DNA of 64,000 bases from an uncultured Gemmataceae bacterium (GCA_937923405.1 CALDUY010000002.1:742747-806746), one strand, 5' to 3'; shown: positions 56,681 to 64,000, counted from the first letter of the stretch. Numbers and translations are program-made. Notes: a model not told the origin generated them from the sequence alone.

Positions 56681-58825
56681 TCATGCTGGTGCTTGTGGCA
56701 ACCGCCACAGACGCACCGTCCTGTCCACTCCCGCCGTCACGACGTACCTGCCGTCGTCCGACACGGCGGCGTCCCAAATCTTGCCCTGGTGGCCGACCAG
56801 CCGGCAGAGTTCCTGGTGCCGGTCCAAGTCCCACACGCTCGCCGTGCCGTGGTCGCGGACGCACAGCACCCAGGACGCACCTTGACGCAACGTCACGCGG
56901 TAGGGCCGGTCCTCAAACGTGACGCTCCGCACTTCCTCGCCGGCCTGCCAGTCCCACTCCCGCACCGTCCGGTCCTCGCAGGCCGACAGGACGCGGCCAC
57001 CGTCCGGGGAGATCGCCAGGTCGCTGACGACGTGGCCGTGCCCACGCAGGCAGCGGACCTCGCGGCCTTGCTCCAGGTTCCACACCCGCACGGTGCGGTC
57101 ATTTCCCGCCGAGAGGGCGTGCCGAGCGTCGGGCGTAAATCTCACCGCTTGCACAGGCCCAGCGTGGCCCTCCAGCCGTTGAAGGAGTCGCCCGGTTACG
57201 GCGTCCCACAACATCACTCCCCGGTCGTCGCCGCCTGAGAGCAGGCGTGTGCCGTCCGGCGAGAAGGCCACGCAGACGACGACCTGGCGGTTGTCGTGGA
57301 GGCGGTGGAGTTCGCGGCCCGTCCGCACGTCCCACAGCCGCACGATCCGGTCGTAGTTGCCCGACGCGGCGGTGGTGCCGTCCGGCGAGAAGGCCACGCA
57401 GCCGACCCAATGCTCGTGTTCGGGGAACTGGCGGACCTCCTCGCCCGCCTCGCCCGACCACAGCCGCATGGTGCGGTCATCACCGCCCGAGAGGATGAGG
57501 TTGCCGTCCGGGGAGATCGCCACGCTCATGACGGCCCCGACGTGGCCCCGGAAGCAGCGGACCTCCTCCGCGAGTGGCACTGAGGGGAACAACCACCTGC
57601 GGACGCCCAGCCACCCGCCGAGGGCGGCGAGGCCGAGGCCGGACGCCGCCAGCAGCCACCGGCGACGAGTCGGGTGCTTCCTCGTAGTCGGGGGCGAGGG
57701 TGCATCGGTGAACGGAGTGAGGGCCTCCGCGACCTCGGACGCCGACTGGAAGCGGGTGGCAACGTCCTTGGCCGTCATCCGGGCGATAACGCTTACGAGT
57801 CCGCCCGGCAGGTCGTCGCGGAACTCGGCCAGCGGCCTCGGCTGCCGCTCCAGGTGCCCGGCCACCTTCGAGTAGCCGCTGCCCCCGGCGAACGGCGGCT
57901 GGCCGGCGAGCAGGTGGTACAGCGTGCAGCCCAGCGAGTAGAGGTCGGCCCGGCCATCGACGTTGCGGGCGTCCCTGATCTGCTCCGGGGCGATGTAGTC
58001 CGGCGTGCCGCAGCCGTCGCCCAGCCGCGTCACCGAGCCGCTCGCGTTCGTTGACAACGCCGCCAGGGGCCGGTGGCCGGCGTCCGCCGCCTCCTGGTCC
58101 GCCAGCAACGACGCCAGGCCGAAGTCGCTGACCTTGACCCGGCCCTGCGGCGTGAGCAGCAGGTTGTGGGGCTTGATGTCCCGGTGAACCATGCCGAGCT
58201 TGTGGGCGTGGGCGAGAGCCTCGGCCACCTGCCGGACGTACCCGCACGCCTCGGCCACCGGCAGCGGCCCTCGGTCCTGGACGAGCCGGGCCAGGTCGGT
58301 GCCCTCGACGTACTCCATCACCAGGAAATGCAGGTCGCCCACCCGCTCCGCGTCGAAGGCCCGGACGATGCCGGGGTTGTCGAGTGCCGCAGCCGCCTCG
58401 ACCTCGTGGCGGAACCGGGCGACCGCCTTCTCGTCTTGCAACAGGTCCGGGCGAATCGTCTTCACCGCGACCACGCGGTTCATCAACTCGTGCCGGGCCG
58501 TCCACACCTGGCCCATGCCGCCCGACCCGAGAAAGCCCAACAGCCGGTAACGCGGGTGGTCGAGTAGCTCGACAGGCGGCTGGGGAGCCTTCGGATTGAC
58601 TCCCTGAGATACTTCCTCGTAGCAACCCGCCAGCAAGCGGAGTCGCTCGGCGGGGATCGACCGAAGCACGCGGGCGACCGCCGTGGCGGCGTCGGCCTCC
58701 TCAACCACCGTCCAGCAGGTGTCGCAGAACGCCAGGTGCCCTTCGATGCCCGCACCGCCGCCGTCCTCAACCAACCCGCTGGCGTAGGCTCGAAGCTGTT
58801 CGGCGGACGGGTGCTGGTCGGTCAT
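56681..58825 (-). CDS. WD40-repeat Ser/Thr protein kinase
   Basis: 714 residues. A short N-terminal Cys-containing region (FCDTCW, anti-sigma-like zinc finger type) precedes the kinase: GSGGMGQV loop, VAVKTI lysine, HRDIKPHN, VSDFGLA, GTPDYIAPEQ. A membrane helix lies at about 400-420, then about seven WD40 blades with repeated units like HVGAVMSVAISPDGN and DRTVRLW. The start ATG at 58825 is followed by MTDQHPSAEQLRAYASG; the longer frame to 59161 is spurious and overlaps the sigma gene. It lies 113 bases downstream of the broken ECF sigma gene, a known planctomycete pair. The frame is intact. Confidence 0.9.
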   Translation of the reverse strand: MTDQHPSAEQLRAYASGLVEDGGGAGIEGHLAFCDTCWTVVEEADAATAVARVLRSIPAERLRLLAGCYEEVSQGVNPKAPQPPVELLDHPRYRLLGFLGSGGMGQVWTARHELMNRVVAVKTIRPDLLQDEKAVARFRHEVEAAAALDNPGIVRAFDAERVGDLHFLVMEYVEGTDLARLVQDRGPLPVAEACGYVRQVAEALAHAHKLGMVHRDIKPHNLLLTPQGRVKVSDFGLASLLADQEAADAGHRPLAALSTNASGSVTRLGDGCGTPDYIAPEQIRDARNVDGRADLYSLGCTLYHLLAGQPPFAGGSGYSKVAGHLERQPRPLAEFRDDLPGGLVSVIARMTAKDVATRFQSASEVAEALTPFTDAPSPPTTRKHPTRRRWLLAASGLGLAALGGWLGVRRWLFPSVPLAEEVRCFRGHVGAVMSVAISPDGNLILSGGDDRTMRLWSGEAGEEVRQFPEHEHWVGCVAFSPDGTTAASGNYDRIVRLWDVRTGRELHRLHDNRQVVVCVAFSPDGTRLLSGGDDRGVMLWDAVTGRLLQRLEGHAGPVQAVRFTPDARHALSAGNDRTVRVWNLEQGREVRCLRGHGHVVSDLAISPDGGRVLSACEDRTVREWDWQAGEEVRSVTFEDRPYRVTLRQGASWVLCVRDHGTASVWDLDRHQELCRLVGHQGKIWDAAVSDDGRYVVTAGVDRTVRLWRLPQAPA

Positions 58826-58938
58826 CTCATCGCGGCCCTCGGGGTAGACCCGTCCTCGTGGAGCCGCCGGCAGCGGCCCCCTCAAGTGCTGTGCATGAGG
58901 CTGGAACAGGTTTCTCGAAAACGTGAAAAGCGTTCGTC

Positions 58939-59531
58939 TCAGTCGATCAGGCCCTCGGCCTCCTGCCGCAGCCGCTTCATGACGCGGTGCTTGGCGAGCT
59001 TCACCGCATTGACGGTCAGCGTGAGGGCCTCGGCCACCGTGGCGACCTCCTGGCCCTCCAGGGCGGTGCGTCTGAACGCCTCCCACGTCGCCGGCTCGAA
59101 GTTGGCCCGCACTAGTTCGAGCAGGCAGGCGACAACGTGTTCGTCGTGTTCGCGGTCCCAAACCTGCGACAGACCACTACGCGGGTCTTCCGTTGATCGA
59201 GGATGCTGGCCTGAAAGTCGCTGTCGCCGGTGGCGACAGGACGTGACCGCCGCTGCCGCCAGTAGTTCCTCAGCCGGTGGACCAGGACGGTGCGGAGCCA
59301 GCCCCGGAACCCGCCCCGGCTGCGGTCGTAGGCGTAGCCCGGCATTTCCTGGGCGACCGCGTGCAGCACGTCTTGCACGAGGTCGTCGTGGTCGTGCGGC
59401 AGGACCGCGTGGCGACGGAGCCAGTCGCGGAGGAGCGGGTCGTAGAGGTCAACGAGCCGGCCCCACGCCCCGGCGTCGGCTCGGTCGCGTACCCGGAGCA
59501 ACAGACTCGAAGAGGTCGTAGCCGGCTGCAT
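58939..59531 (-). pseudogene. ECF-type RNA polymerase sigma factor, frameshifted
   Basis: Two frames join into one ECF sigma factor of about 197 residues. The first starts at ATG 59531 (GGGAAG upstream) and carries region 2: LLRVRDRADAGAWGRLVDLY, HDHDDLVQDVLHAVAQEM, FRGWLRTVLVHRLRNYWR. The second resumes as LEDPRSGLSQVWDREHDEH and ends with region 4 (VAEALTLTVNAVKLAKHRV, RLRQEAEGLID) at 58939. The break is at about 59191-59192, where one missing base in CAACGGAA accounts for it. Length 593 bases is one short of a multiple of three. It should direct transcription of the downstream kinase gene. Confidence 0.8.
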
Positions 59532-60146
59532 TCTGCTTCCCGCTGTTGTTTTCGATGGACCACCCAAACCGCTCAATCAAATCAGGTTGCGAGTTCACCT
59601 CATGTATACATGAAGTCAAGCTCTCCCACAACTTCCCCTCAGAATTTCCAGTTTGTGTGCAATCTCTTCTAGGTATCGCCGTCTTGAGTTCGTCAGTCCG
59701 GGCCGAGCCTGAGTGGGACCGCGAACAACCTCGTCCGGCACGGACGAGGTTGGTGCCGGTCGCAAGGACTGCAACCCTGCGACACAAATTCATGACAACT
59801 GCGAAAGAGTAAAAAAGTCTGGTGACACCCCGCTACGCGGCTCCTGGGTAAGTCACCAAGCCGATGCGTCTTCATGTTTCATCATTTCAACCTTCCGGTC
59901 ACATGGCCGCATGGTGAGAGCCGAACGATCCTCCGAGGGCCATTTCTGAAAAAAGCACGGAGGGCAGTTCCGCAGCAGCGGGAGGGGTCGGCCACTTGGG
60001 CGAGGCCGTAAAGTTGGTGGCCAATGACGCCACCAGTAATCGAAGTGTTTGGCTGGCGAACGGCGGGCACGCTCACGTCAGCGTAATCTAGGGGAAGCCA
60101 GGTCACACACCAACAACACGGAATGTCTCCGTTGCCGGGTTAAGGA
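59532..60146. other. Island gap between sigma and primase-like genes
   Basis: About 615 bases. It contains an 11-base perfect inverted repeat AACCTCGTCCG (59727-59737) with CGGACGAGGTT (59741-59751), loop of three, without a U-run. A minus-strand 74-codon frame (59882-60106) shows no motif. Promoters for the sigma gene must lie here. Nothing else recognised. Confidence 0.5.
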
Positions 60147-61628
60147 TCACGCTGCCATCGACCACAATTCGCTTCCGCATTCGTCATCTTCCCATCGTTC
60201 AAGACGCCCGATCAGGTGATAATGACGATTTTGAGGATTCACGAACAACGGTCGCCACCGGTTCGGTTCGTGGACTGGATATACCTCTTCAAGAATGACC
60301 TCCTCCTCTCCCTCCTCCCAAGCCAGAAGAACGTCGTACTCGTCCAGGAGCCGGAACTTCATCGATTTGCCCCTCTTCTCGCCGTTCTTGTCGAACCAGT
60401 AGCGGTTGTCCACGAGGAACAGCAAGCCGCAGTCAGTGAGGGTGTTCCGTATGGCCTTCCACCTGGACGTATCAAACGCACGACTGAAGACGCCAGTCTC
60501 GTATAGGTGGTTCCAGATGGCCCGGACGAAGGTTGAGGGCATCTGCTCCCCGAACTTCTCTTTGCGGTGCATACGGGCCAACGAGAGGACGATCAAAGCG
60601 TAGCTGAAGTCAAGGGGCACCAGCTTCACGTCCTTCCGCTTCGGTTCACCACTGCGGCTGAGGCAGTACGACGACCGGGACTTGAGCGAGTTGACGAGTT
60701 GGGGGATGCTGTCGATCTCTTCTTGAGACAGCGTGAACGAGTCGCAGGAGCCGGTCTTCACGCTCTTCGGCCTGGCCGGCTCCGAAGCGTTCGGGCCGAG
60801 CTTCTCGACCTCCTCCTCGATGCGGGCGATCTTCCTCTTGATCCAGGCGGTGTTTATCACTGGCAGGTCGCGGAACTCGCGGAGACGGTCCTCCGACCAA
60901 GCCCCGTAGCACGGCAGCTTGGCCAGCGAGCCGTAGTGCTGGCGAGAGATCGAGATGGTGCCCTTGACCTCGACGCACGAGAGGCGATGGGCGGTGAACC
61001 GCTTGAGGGCCGACTGCAACGCGGAGAGGGTCTTGTTGGCCTTCCGCCAGATTGTGACGCCAAACACCGTGAACGGTCGCGGTTCAAGGTACTCCCACTT
61101 GACGAAGACGTTGTACCCTCGGGTGGACTCGACCACGAAGCAGTTCTCGGCCCCAAGAAGTTGCACGATCTGCTGTACCGTCTCCCAGGCGTCGGTCTGC
61201 CACGACTCGTGGGCGTCCACGTCGATCATGACGAGTGTCCAGCCGTGCCGACCTCCGGTGTAGTAGTATTTGCCCAGGCCGGCGATCATCTCTTCGATGT
61301 GCTTGGGCTTGAGGAAGGACCGAAGGTGCGACGGGTAGTAGCGGCTGCCGTCCTCGTAGAAGACGAACCGCTGCCCCCGCTTCCACCGCTTGTCGAGTTC
61401 GTAGGCTTCTTGCTTGATGAGATAGATCGGATGGGGGTCGTCGTCCTTGGGGACGTACCACTTGCCGCCGCACTCGACGTTGATCCAAGGCGAGAGGGTG
61501 TCGAAGGTCTGCTGTGCTAGATCAGTTGCTCGATGACGCCGGCCCACAGTACAAAAAATCACCCACCCCGTTTTGTCTGCTTGGGCCACCAACGACGAGG
61601 GGGATGGGTGATTGTGTTCCGGGTTCAC
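60147..61628 (-). CDS. Probable primase/replication-like protein
   Basis: 493 residues. Residues about 125-200 show a pattern like archaeo-eukaryotic primases: hydrophobic strand ending in MIDVDAH (two acidic metal ligands) and, about 40 residues on, VVESTRGYNVFVKW in place of the usual sxH strand; a later acidic residue could be the third ligand. The C-terminal part has a winged-helix-like segment near NHLYETGVFSRA. I do not recognise the whole protein; a replication initiator or primase role is inferred and no helicase gene is nearby. The start is a GTG without a strong Shine-Dalgarno, so the N terminus is uncertain. An AT-rich stretch lies just upstream. Confidence 0.55.
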   Translation of the reverse strand: MNPEHNHPSPSSLVAQADKTGWVIFCTVGRRHRATDLAQQTFDTLSPWINVECGGKWYVPKDDDPHPIYLIKQEAYELDKRWKRGQRFVFYEDGSRYYPSHLRSFLKPKHIEEMIAGLGKYYYTGGRHGWTLVMIDVDAHESWQTDAWETVQQIVQLLGAENCFVVESTRGYNVFVKWEYLEPRPFTVFGVTIWRKANKTLSALQSALKRFTAHRLSCVEVKGTISISRQHYGSLAKLPCYGAWSEDRLREFRDLPVINTAWIKRKIARIEEEVEKLGPNASEPARPKSVKTGSCDSFTLSQEEIDSIPQLVNSLKSRSSYCLSRSGEPKRKDVKLVPLDFSYALIVLSLARMHRKEKFGEQMPSTFVRAIWNHLYETGVFSRAFDTSRWKAIRNTLTDCGLLFLVDNRYWFDKNGEKRGKSMKFRLLDEYDVLLAWEEGEEEVILEEVYPVHEPNRWRPLFVNPQNRHYHLIGRLERWEDDECGSELWSMAA

Positions 61629-61639
61629 TCGTCATTGAT

Positions 61640-61740
61640 GGCCTATCATTATCTATCGACATTTGAGACAAATTTATTCACTTTTTCTCAAGTCGCGGAC
61701 ACTTTTTTCCGACATCCTCAAACTCGTCAAATCCGGCTTG
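61640..61740. other. AT-rich segment upstream of the primase-like gene
   Basis: An AT-rich stretch in an otherwise GC-rich island, including TTGAGA (61664-61669 region) and TCTCAA about 20 bases apart and runs such as CTTTTTCTC and ACACTTTTTTCC. It probably holds the minus-strand promoter and might also be a replication origin; no iterons were found. Confidence 0.4.
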
Positions 61741-61779
61741 CGGGAATTGAGCCACCGATTCACGTAACCTCATTCTCGC

Positions 61780-61944
61780 TCACCCAGCAACTTGCTCGCC
61801 GTCCAAGGCCTCAAGGCGGACCTCGTAATCGGCGGTCTGGAACATAGCCAGTCCCGTCACGCGACGCCTTCTCAGAACGCGGCACGTCTTGCCCTCGTAC
61901 TCGACCAGATCGCCGGCCCTGATCTTTGCAGATGGTTCTTCCAC
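61780..61944 (-). CDS. Small 54-residue protein
   Basis: Begins at GTG 61944 with AGGAGG four bases upstream and reads VEEPSAKIRAGDLVEYEGK, then a basic stretch CRVLRRRRVTG and an acidic end, stopping with TGA at 61780. A GDLVEYEGKTCRVL-like opening suggests a small SH3-like or beta-barrel fold. High third-position GC and the Shine-Dalgarno support a real gene. It lies upstream of the primase-like gene (61628) on the same strand, so it may be the first gene of that unit. Function unknown. Confidence 0.65.
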   Translation of the reverse strand: MEEPSAKIRAGDLVEYEGKTCRVLRRRRVTGLAMFQTADYEVRLEALDGEQVAG

Positions 61945-61986
61945 AGTGCCTCCTTCACGCTGGGCTTGCCTGTTCTACCCCCACGC

Positions 61987-62042
61987 ATTTTGACGCGGTG
62001 GTGGCAGTCCGCTGAGGGCTTTGCGTCAAAATCCATAGGGGG
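61987..62042. repeat. Inverted repeat ATTTTGACGC / GCGTCAAAAT
   Basis: Perfect 10-base arms (61987-61996 and 62033-62042) separated by 36 bases, between the divergent small gene at 61780-61944 and the SprT-like gene. Position and spacing suit an operator for a dimeric regulator such as the island HTH protein. No other copy noticed in the window. Confidence 0.5.
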
Positions 62043-62078
62043 GAAACCGACCGAGTTGGTTGGTCAAGGAGTTTTCTG

Positions 62079-62402
62079 ATGCTGTCGATTCCTGACCGCT
62101 ACGCCCGCCGTGACGAGGTTCGTCGCCTGGCTCTCCGGTTGATGGCCCAGCATGGCCTGCACGACTGGCGGTTCGGGTATAACAAGAGGAAGCGGAGCAT
62201 GGGCGTCTGCCACTACCAGGGCAAGCTCATCGAACTGTCGGTTTACCTTGTGGACCGCAACGGCGAGGAGGAGGTCCGCGACACGATCCTGCACGAAATC
62301 GCCCACGCCTTGGTCGGCCCTGGCCACGGACACGACAAGGTGTGCAAGCGGAAGTGCCTAAAGGTTGGAGCCAGGCCGCAGCGATGTGGGCAGGCCCATT
62401 AG
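62079..62402 (+). CDS. SprT-like zinc-metalloprotease-like protein, short
   Basis: 107 residues. SprT-type motif TILHEIAHALVGPGHGHDK with HExxH, followed by a third His in the right place, and CKRKCLKVGARPQRCGQAH, the start of the family's C-terminal cysteine region. SprT/Spartan-like proteins usually continue beyond this point with a zinc ribbon, so the protein looks shortened at its C terminus. Start ATG with weak Shine-Dalgarno GGTCAAGGAG upstream. Related proteins process DNA-protein crosslinks. The next ORF begins 23 bases after its stop. Confidence 0.75.
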   Translation: MLSIPDRYARRDEVRRLALRLMAQHGLHDWRFGYNKRKRSMGVCHYQGKLIELSVYLVDRNGEEEVRDTILHEIAHALVGPGHGHDKVCKRKCLKVGARPQRCGQAH

Positions 62403-62424
62403 TTTCGAGCTTCAGGAGCCAGAC

Positions 62425-62712
62425 GTGCGTGCCGCACTGATCGCGGCAGGCCACGAAAACCTGCCGCTCGAAATGCAGCACACCTTCGTCTACGGCAAGG
62501 ACAGCAAGGGGCCATCGGCGTACCTGCTCTTGTGGTGCCAACAGGTTTCGCCTGCTCGCGGCACGAGCTTGATCCGCCAGACGTGTCGCCGCATCGTCAA
62601 ACGGTACGAGCAGCCTGGACACGTCGAATGGGATGGACAGGTGGCGATGCTGTTCGGACCAGACGGTGGCGAAACCAGGTTGCTGAGGCCGTTCGACGGG
62701 ACGGTGGACTGA
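62425..62712 (+). CDS. Hypothetical island protein (95 residues)
   Basis: Starts at GTG 62425 with AGGAG (62413-62417) seven bases upstream. Contains VRAALIAAGHENLPLEMQHT and a basic middle (LIRQTCRRIVKRYEQPG). High third-position GC and position right after the SprT-like gene support it. I recognise no family; it has no signal peptide or membrane helix. Confidence 0.55.
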   Translation: MRAALIAAGHENLPLEMQHTFVYGKDSKGPSAYLLLWCQQVSPARGTSLIRQTCRRIVKRYEQPGHVEWDGQVAMLFGPDGGETRLLRPFDGTVD

Positions 62713-63070
62713 TCCCCGGCTTCAAGACCGAGGGGAATTTCGACAGGAGCATCTCTTACGTCCAGATGCGGGACTACCAGACGCGGCCCCGGCCCGGACA
62801 AGACGAGCAGCAACTGAAAGGGAGTGACTCGTGACCGATCAAGAAACGCGGCTGAAGACAATCGAGGCCGACCACGGCGACCCGGACCCGAGGGATGCTG
62901 GTCCGCGAGGCCCAGCCTGCTCTACTTCGAGGACTTCTGCTGTGCTTGTCTGTCCTTGACCTGGCCTTCAAGTAAGATTTGGTCATGCAGAGGGGCGTAT
63001 CGGAATCCCGTTGACGTAAGGACCAATTCAGCAAGAAGATCGGTAGAAGGCTCAGTGGCGGGTAAGCTTG
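62713..63070. other. Distal end of the island with decayed small ORFs
   Basis: A frame ending at 62834 (GLIPGFKTEGNFDRSISYV) has coding-like codon use but no start codon before it overlaps the previous gene. Its TGA overlaps a GTG at 62831 (Shine-Dalgarno AAGGGAG) that opens a frame to 62959 (MTDQETRLKTIEADHGDPDP); coding-like use in that frame seems to move to another frame after about codon 20. These look like small genes that have been disrupted near the attachment site. Confidence 0.4.
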
Positions 63071-63112
63071 TTGCAAATCTGCCATCCCCGGTTCAAATCC
63101 GGGAGGGGCCTC
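63071..63112 (+). repeat. attR: duplicated 3' end of tRNA-Cys
   Basis: TTGCAAATCTGCCATCCCCG and following, 40/42 identical to 52410-52451, covering anticodon loop, T-arm and acceptor strand of tRNA-Cys but lacking the 5' half, so it is not a functional tRNA. Marks the far boundary of the island. A second integrase gene ends 25 bases beyond it. Confidence 0.85.
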
Positions 63113-63136
63113 ATTGTTTCAAGATCTGAAATGGAG

Positions 63137-64000
63137 TTATTTCGCACTATCTCCCCAGATGCCGATTCTACAACAGGTTGCGGTTGGTCGTGCAATTCCC
63201 TGCCGGACGCTGCGACATCCTGCTGCGCCGCATTTTGCGCCGCTTTCTGCGCCGCCCAAACGAATCGCAAGTTCAAAGTCGGCCTGAGCGACATCCAAGT
63301 AGTGCTTTCCAGCCACGGCCATAGTGTGACCGCACCAAGCGGCCACGCAGTGTATAGGAAAGGGTCTCGCCCAGTTTGTCGCGCAAGAGGACCGCAAGAC
63401 TCGCAAGGGCTTGCTCCAGTGAACGCCAGCTCGCCGCATCAGCCGCCCTACTTGCGTCCGGATGTTGCAAGCAACCCCATTTCCGCTATGCGAGCGGTAA
63501 TCGGGTAAATCAACGACATACTCAGCGCGTTCCGGGGCTAGCTCGTAAGCTTCGGCGAGATAGGGATAGAGTTGCGGAGTAATCGGTACGACGCGCCAGG
63601 GCCGACCTTGGTGTTCTGTCTTGGGACTAGAAACAACCATTCGCCGCTCGGCCAAGTCCACGTCTTGCCAGCGCAAGCTGAGCGCCTCGTTTGGACAGCG
63701 GAGTGCGGCAAACCGCCCGAGAGCGATCAAGAGGCGCCAAGGCAGCGGGCATACATTCATCAGACGTATTACGTTCTCGACGCTGGCATAGTCCCGTGGT
63801 GGCAGGTTTCCTTTGCGGTAGTTAAACTTCAGCGCGTCAAACGGGTTTGTTGTCAGTAGCCCGTGACGCACAGCTAACGCGAACACCTGCCGATAAAACC
63901 GGAGCTGATGAGCTACTGTCGCGCGAGATAATTTTCCGGACATGGCGTCGCGAACAAGTTCGGCGTCGCGTGGTTGTGGGCGTTGCCCCAAGATGGCCAT
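63137..64000 (-). CDS. Second tyrosine recombinase, partial at window edge
   Basis: At least 287 residues; the 5' end lies beyond the window, so the Met at the edge is probably internal. Catalytic motifs: Arg in ALRCPNEALSLRW, LRSSCATNW in place of HxxR, WCGHT, and Tyr in HYLDV. The protein differs from the island integrase at 52658 and belongs to the shorter type common in planctomycetes. Its C-terminal end faces attR, suggesting a second element or a composite island at the same tRNA locus. Base composition is lower in GC than the first island. Confidence 0.88.
   Translation of the reverse strand: MAILGQRPQPRDAELVRDAMSGKLSRATVAHQLRFYRQVFALAVRHGLLTTNPFDALKFNYRKGNLPPRDYASVENVIRLMNVCPLPWRLLIALGRFAALRCPNEALSLRWQDVDLAERRMVVSSPKTEHQGRPWRVVPITPQLYPYLAEAYELAPERAEYVVDLPDYRSHSGNGVACNIRTQVGRLMRRAGVHWSKPLRVLRSSCATNWARPFPIHCVAAWCGHTMAVAGKHYLDVAQADFELAIRLGGAESGAKCGAAGCRSVRQGIARPTATCCRIGIWGDSAK

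Larger units (their letters stand above)
52452..63070. mobile_element. Genomic island integrated at tRNA-Cys
   Basis: About 10.6 kb between the two att copies. Supporting points: tyrosine recombinase directly next to the tRNA, excisionase-like HTH protein, direct repeat of the tRNA 3' end at the far side, clearly higher GC than flanking genes, and several damaged genes (Gp37/DUF5131 remnant, TGA-split GYF gene, frameshifted sigma gene). No conjugation genes, no capsid genes; a replication-protein-like gene at 60147 is the only candidate for autonomous replication. Probably a mobilisable or satellite-type element now partly degraded. Confidence 0.85.

Noticed and set aside
57480..58625. 381-codon frame on the minus strand in the kinase region
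   Set aside because: Same strand but a different frame from the WD40 kinase; Arg/Gly/Pro-rich composition typical of a shadow in GC-rich coding DNA.
60567..61520. 317-codon plus-strand frame opposite the primase-like gene
   Set aside because: Antisense shadow without motif or Shine-Dalgarno; the minus-strand frame is longer and has sensible domains.
63061..63112. Second functional tRNA gene
   Set aside because: Only the 3' half of tRNA-Cys is present; the 5' acceptor strand and D-arm are missing, so it is an attachment-site copy.

Overview
The window looks like a chromosomal segment of a planctomycete, most likely from the Gemmata-like group (Gemmataceae). This is inferred from gene content, not from a search. 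The indicators are two Ser/Thr kinases of the planctomycete type (one with a beta-helix-like tail, one with WD40 repeats behind an ECF sigma gene), the MoxR / DUF58 / BatA-like / VWA / large membrane protein cluster preceded by a prenyltransferase-repeat protein, a str operon (rpsL-rpsG-fusA) without tuf, and many exported HEAT, TPR and beta-propeller proteins.

Layout. 1-3.3 kb: exported or membrane kinase and a HEAT-repeat protein, then a repeat-rich gap. 3.7-9.2 kb (minus strand): rpsL, a small zinc-ribbon gene, rpsG, fusA and a DUF255 thioredoxin-like protein. 9.4-14.4 kb (plus): an ATP-cone protein resembling a degenerate anaerobic ribonucleotide reductase, two membrane proteins and a Tat-type amidohydrolase. 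14.7-20.7 kb: SDR, asparagine synthase, and an ABC exporter of permease, ATPase and membrane fusion protein. 20.9-25.3 kb: TPR protein, HEIGH metallopeptidase-like protein, an AnmK-like kinase paired with a class I amidotransferase-like protein lacking its cysteine, and a frameshifted creatininase-family gene. 25.6-38.5 kb: the MoxR/VWA cluster. 38.5-41.1 kb (minus): DNA glycosylase, fatty acid desaturase, rpsU, acpS. 41.5-45.6 kb: SpoIVB-type peptidase and an exported propeller protein. 45.6-48.2 kb (minus): leuD, leuC, exported RidA-like protein. 48.7-52.3 kb: tandem type I and type III glutamine synthetases.

At 52,380 a tRNA-Cys(GCA) marks the edge of a genomic island. A tyrosine recombinase lies directly downstream, and a 42-base copy of the tRNA 3' end (40/42 identical) recurs at 63,071-63,112, so the element spans about 10.7 kb. 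The island is visibly GC-richer than its surroundings. It carries the integrase, an excisionase-like HTH protein, a remnant of a phage Gp37/DUF5131-type gene, a zinc-ribbon membrane protein, a GYF-TM-OB gene broken by an in-frame TGA, a WD40 Ser/Thr kinase, a frameshifted ECF sigma gene, a probable primase/replication-like protein, a 54-residue small protein, a SprT-like protein and small ORFs. A second, different integrase begins just beyond the repeat and runs off the window, which suggests tandem elements at this tRNA.

The host part is mostly intact housekeeping and planctomycete-specific genes. The island mixes intact mobility and replication genes with at least three damaged cargo genes. 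No CRISPR array, rRNA operon or complete insertion sequence was seen. The least explained items are the AnmK-like/Cys-less amidotransferase pair, the ATP-cone/NrdD-like protein, the zinc-ribbon gene inside the str operon, and the island's primase-like protein.
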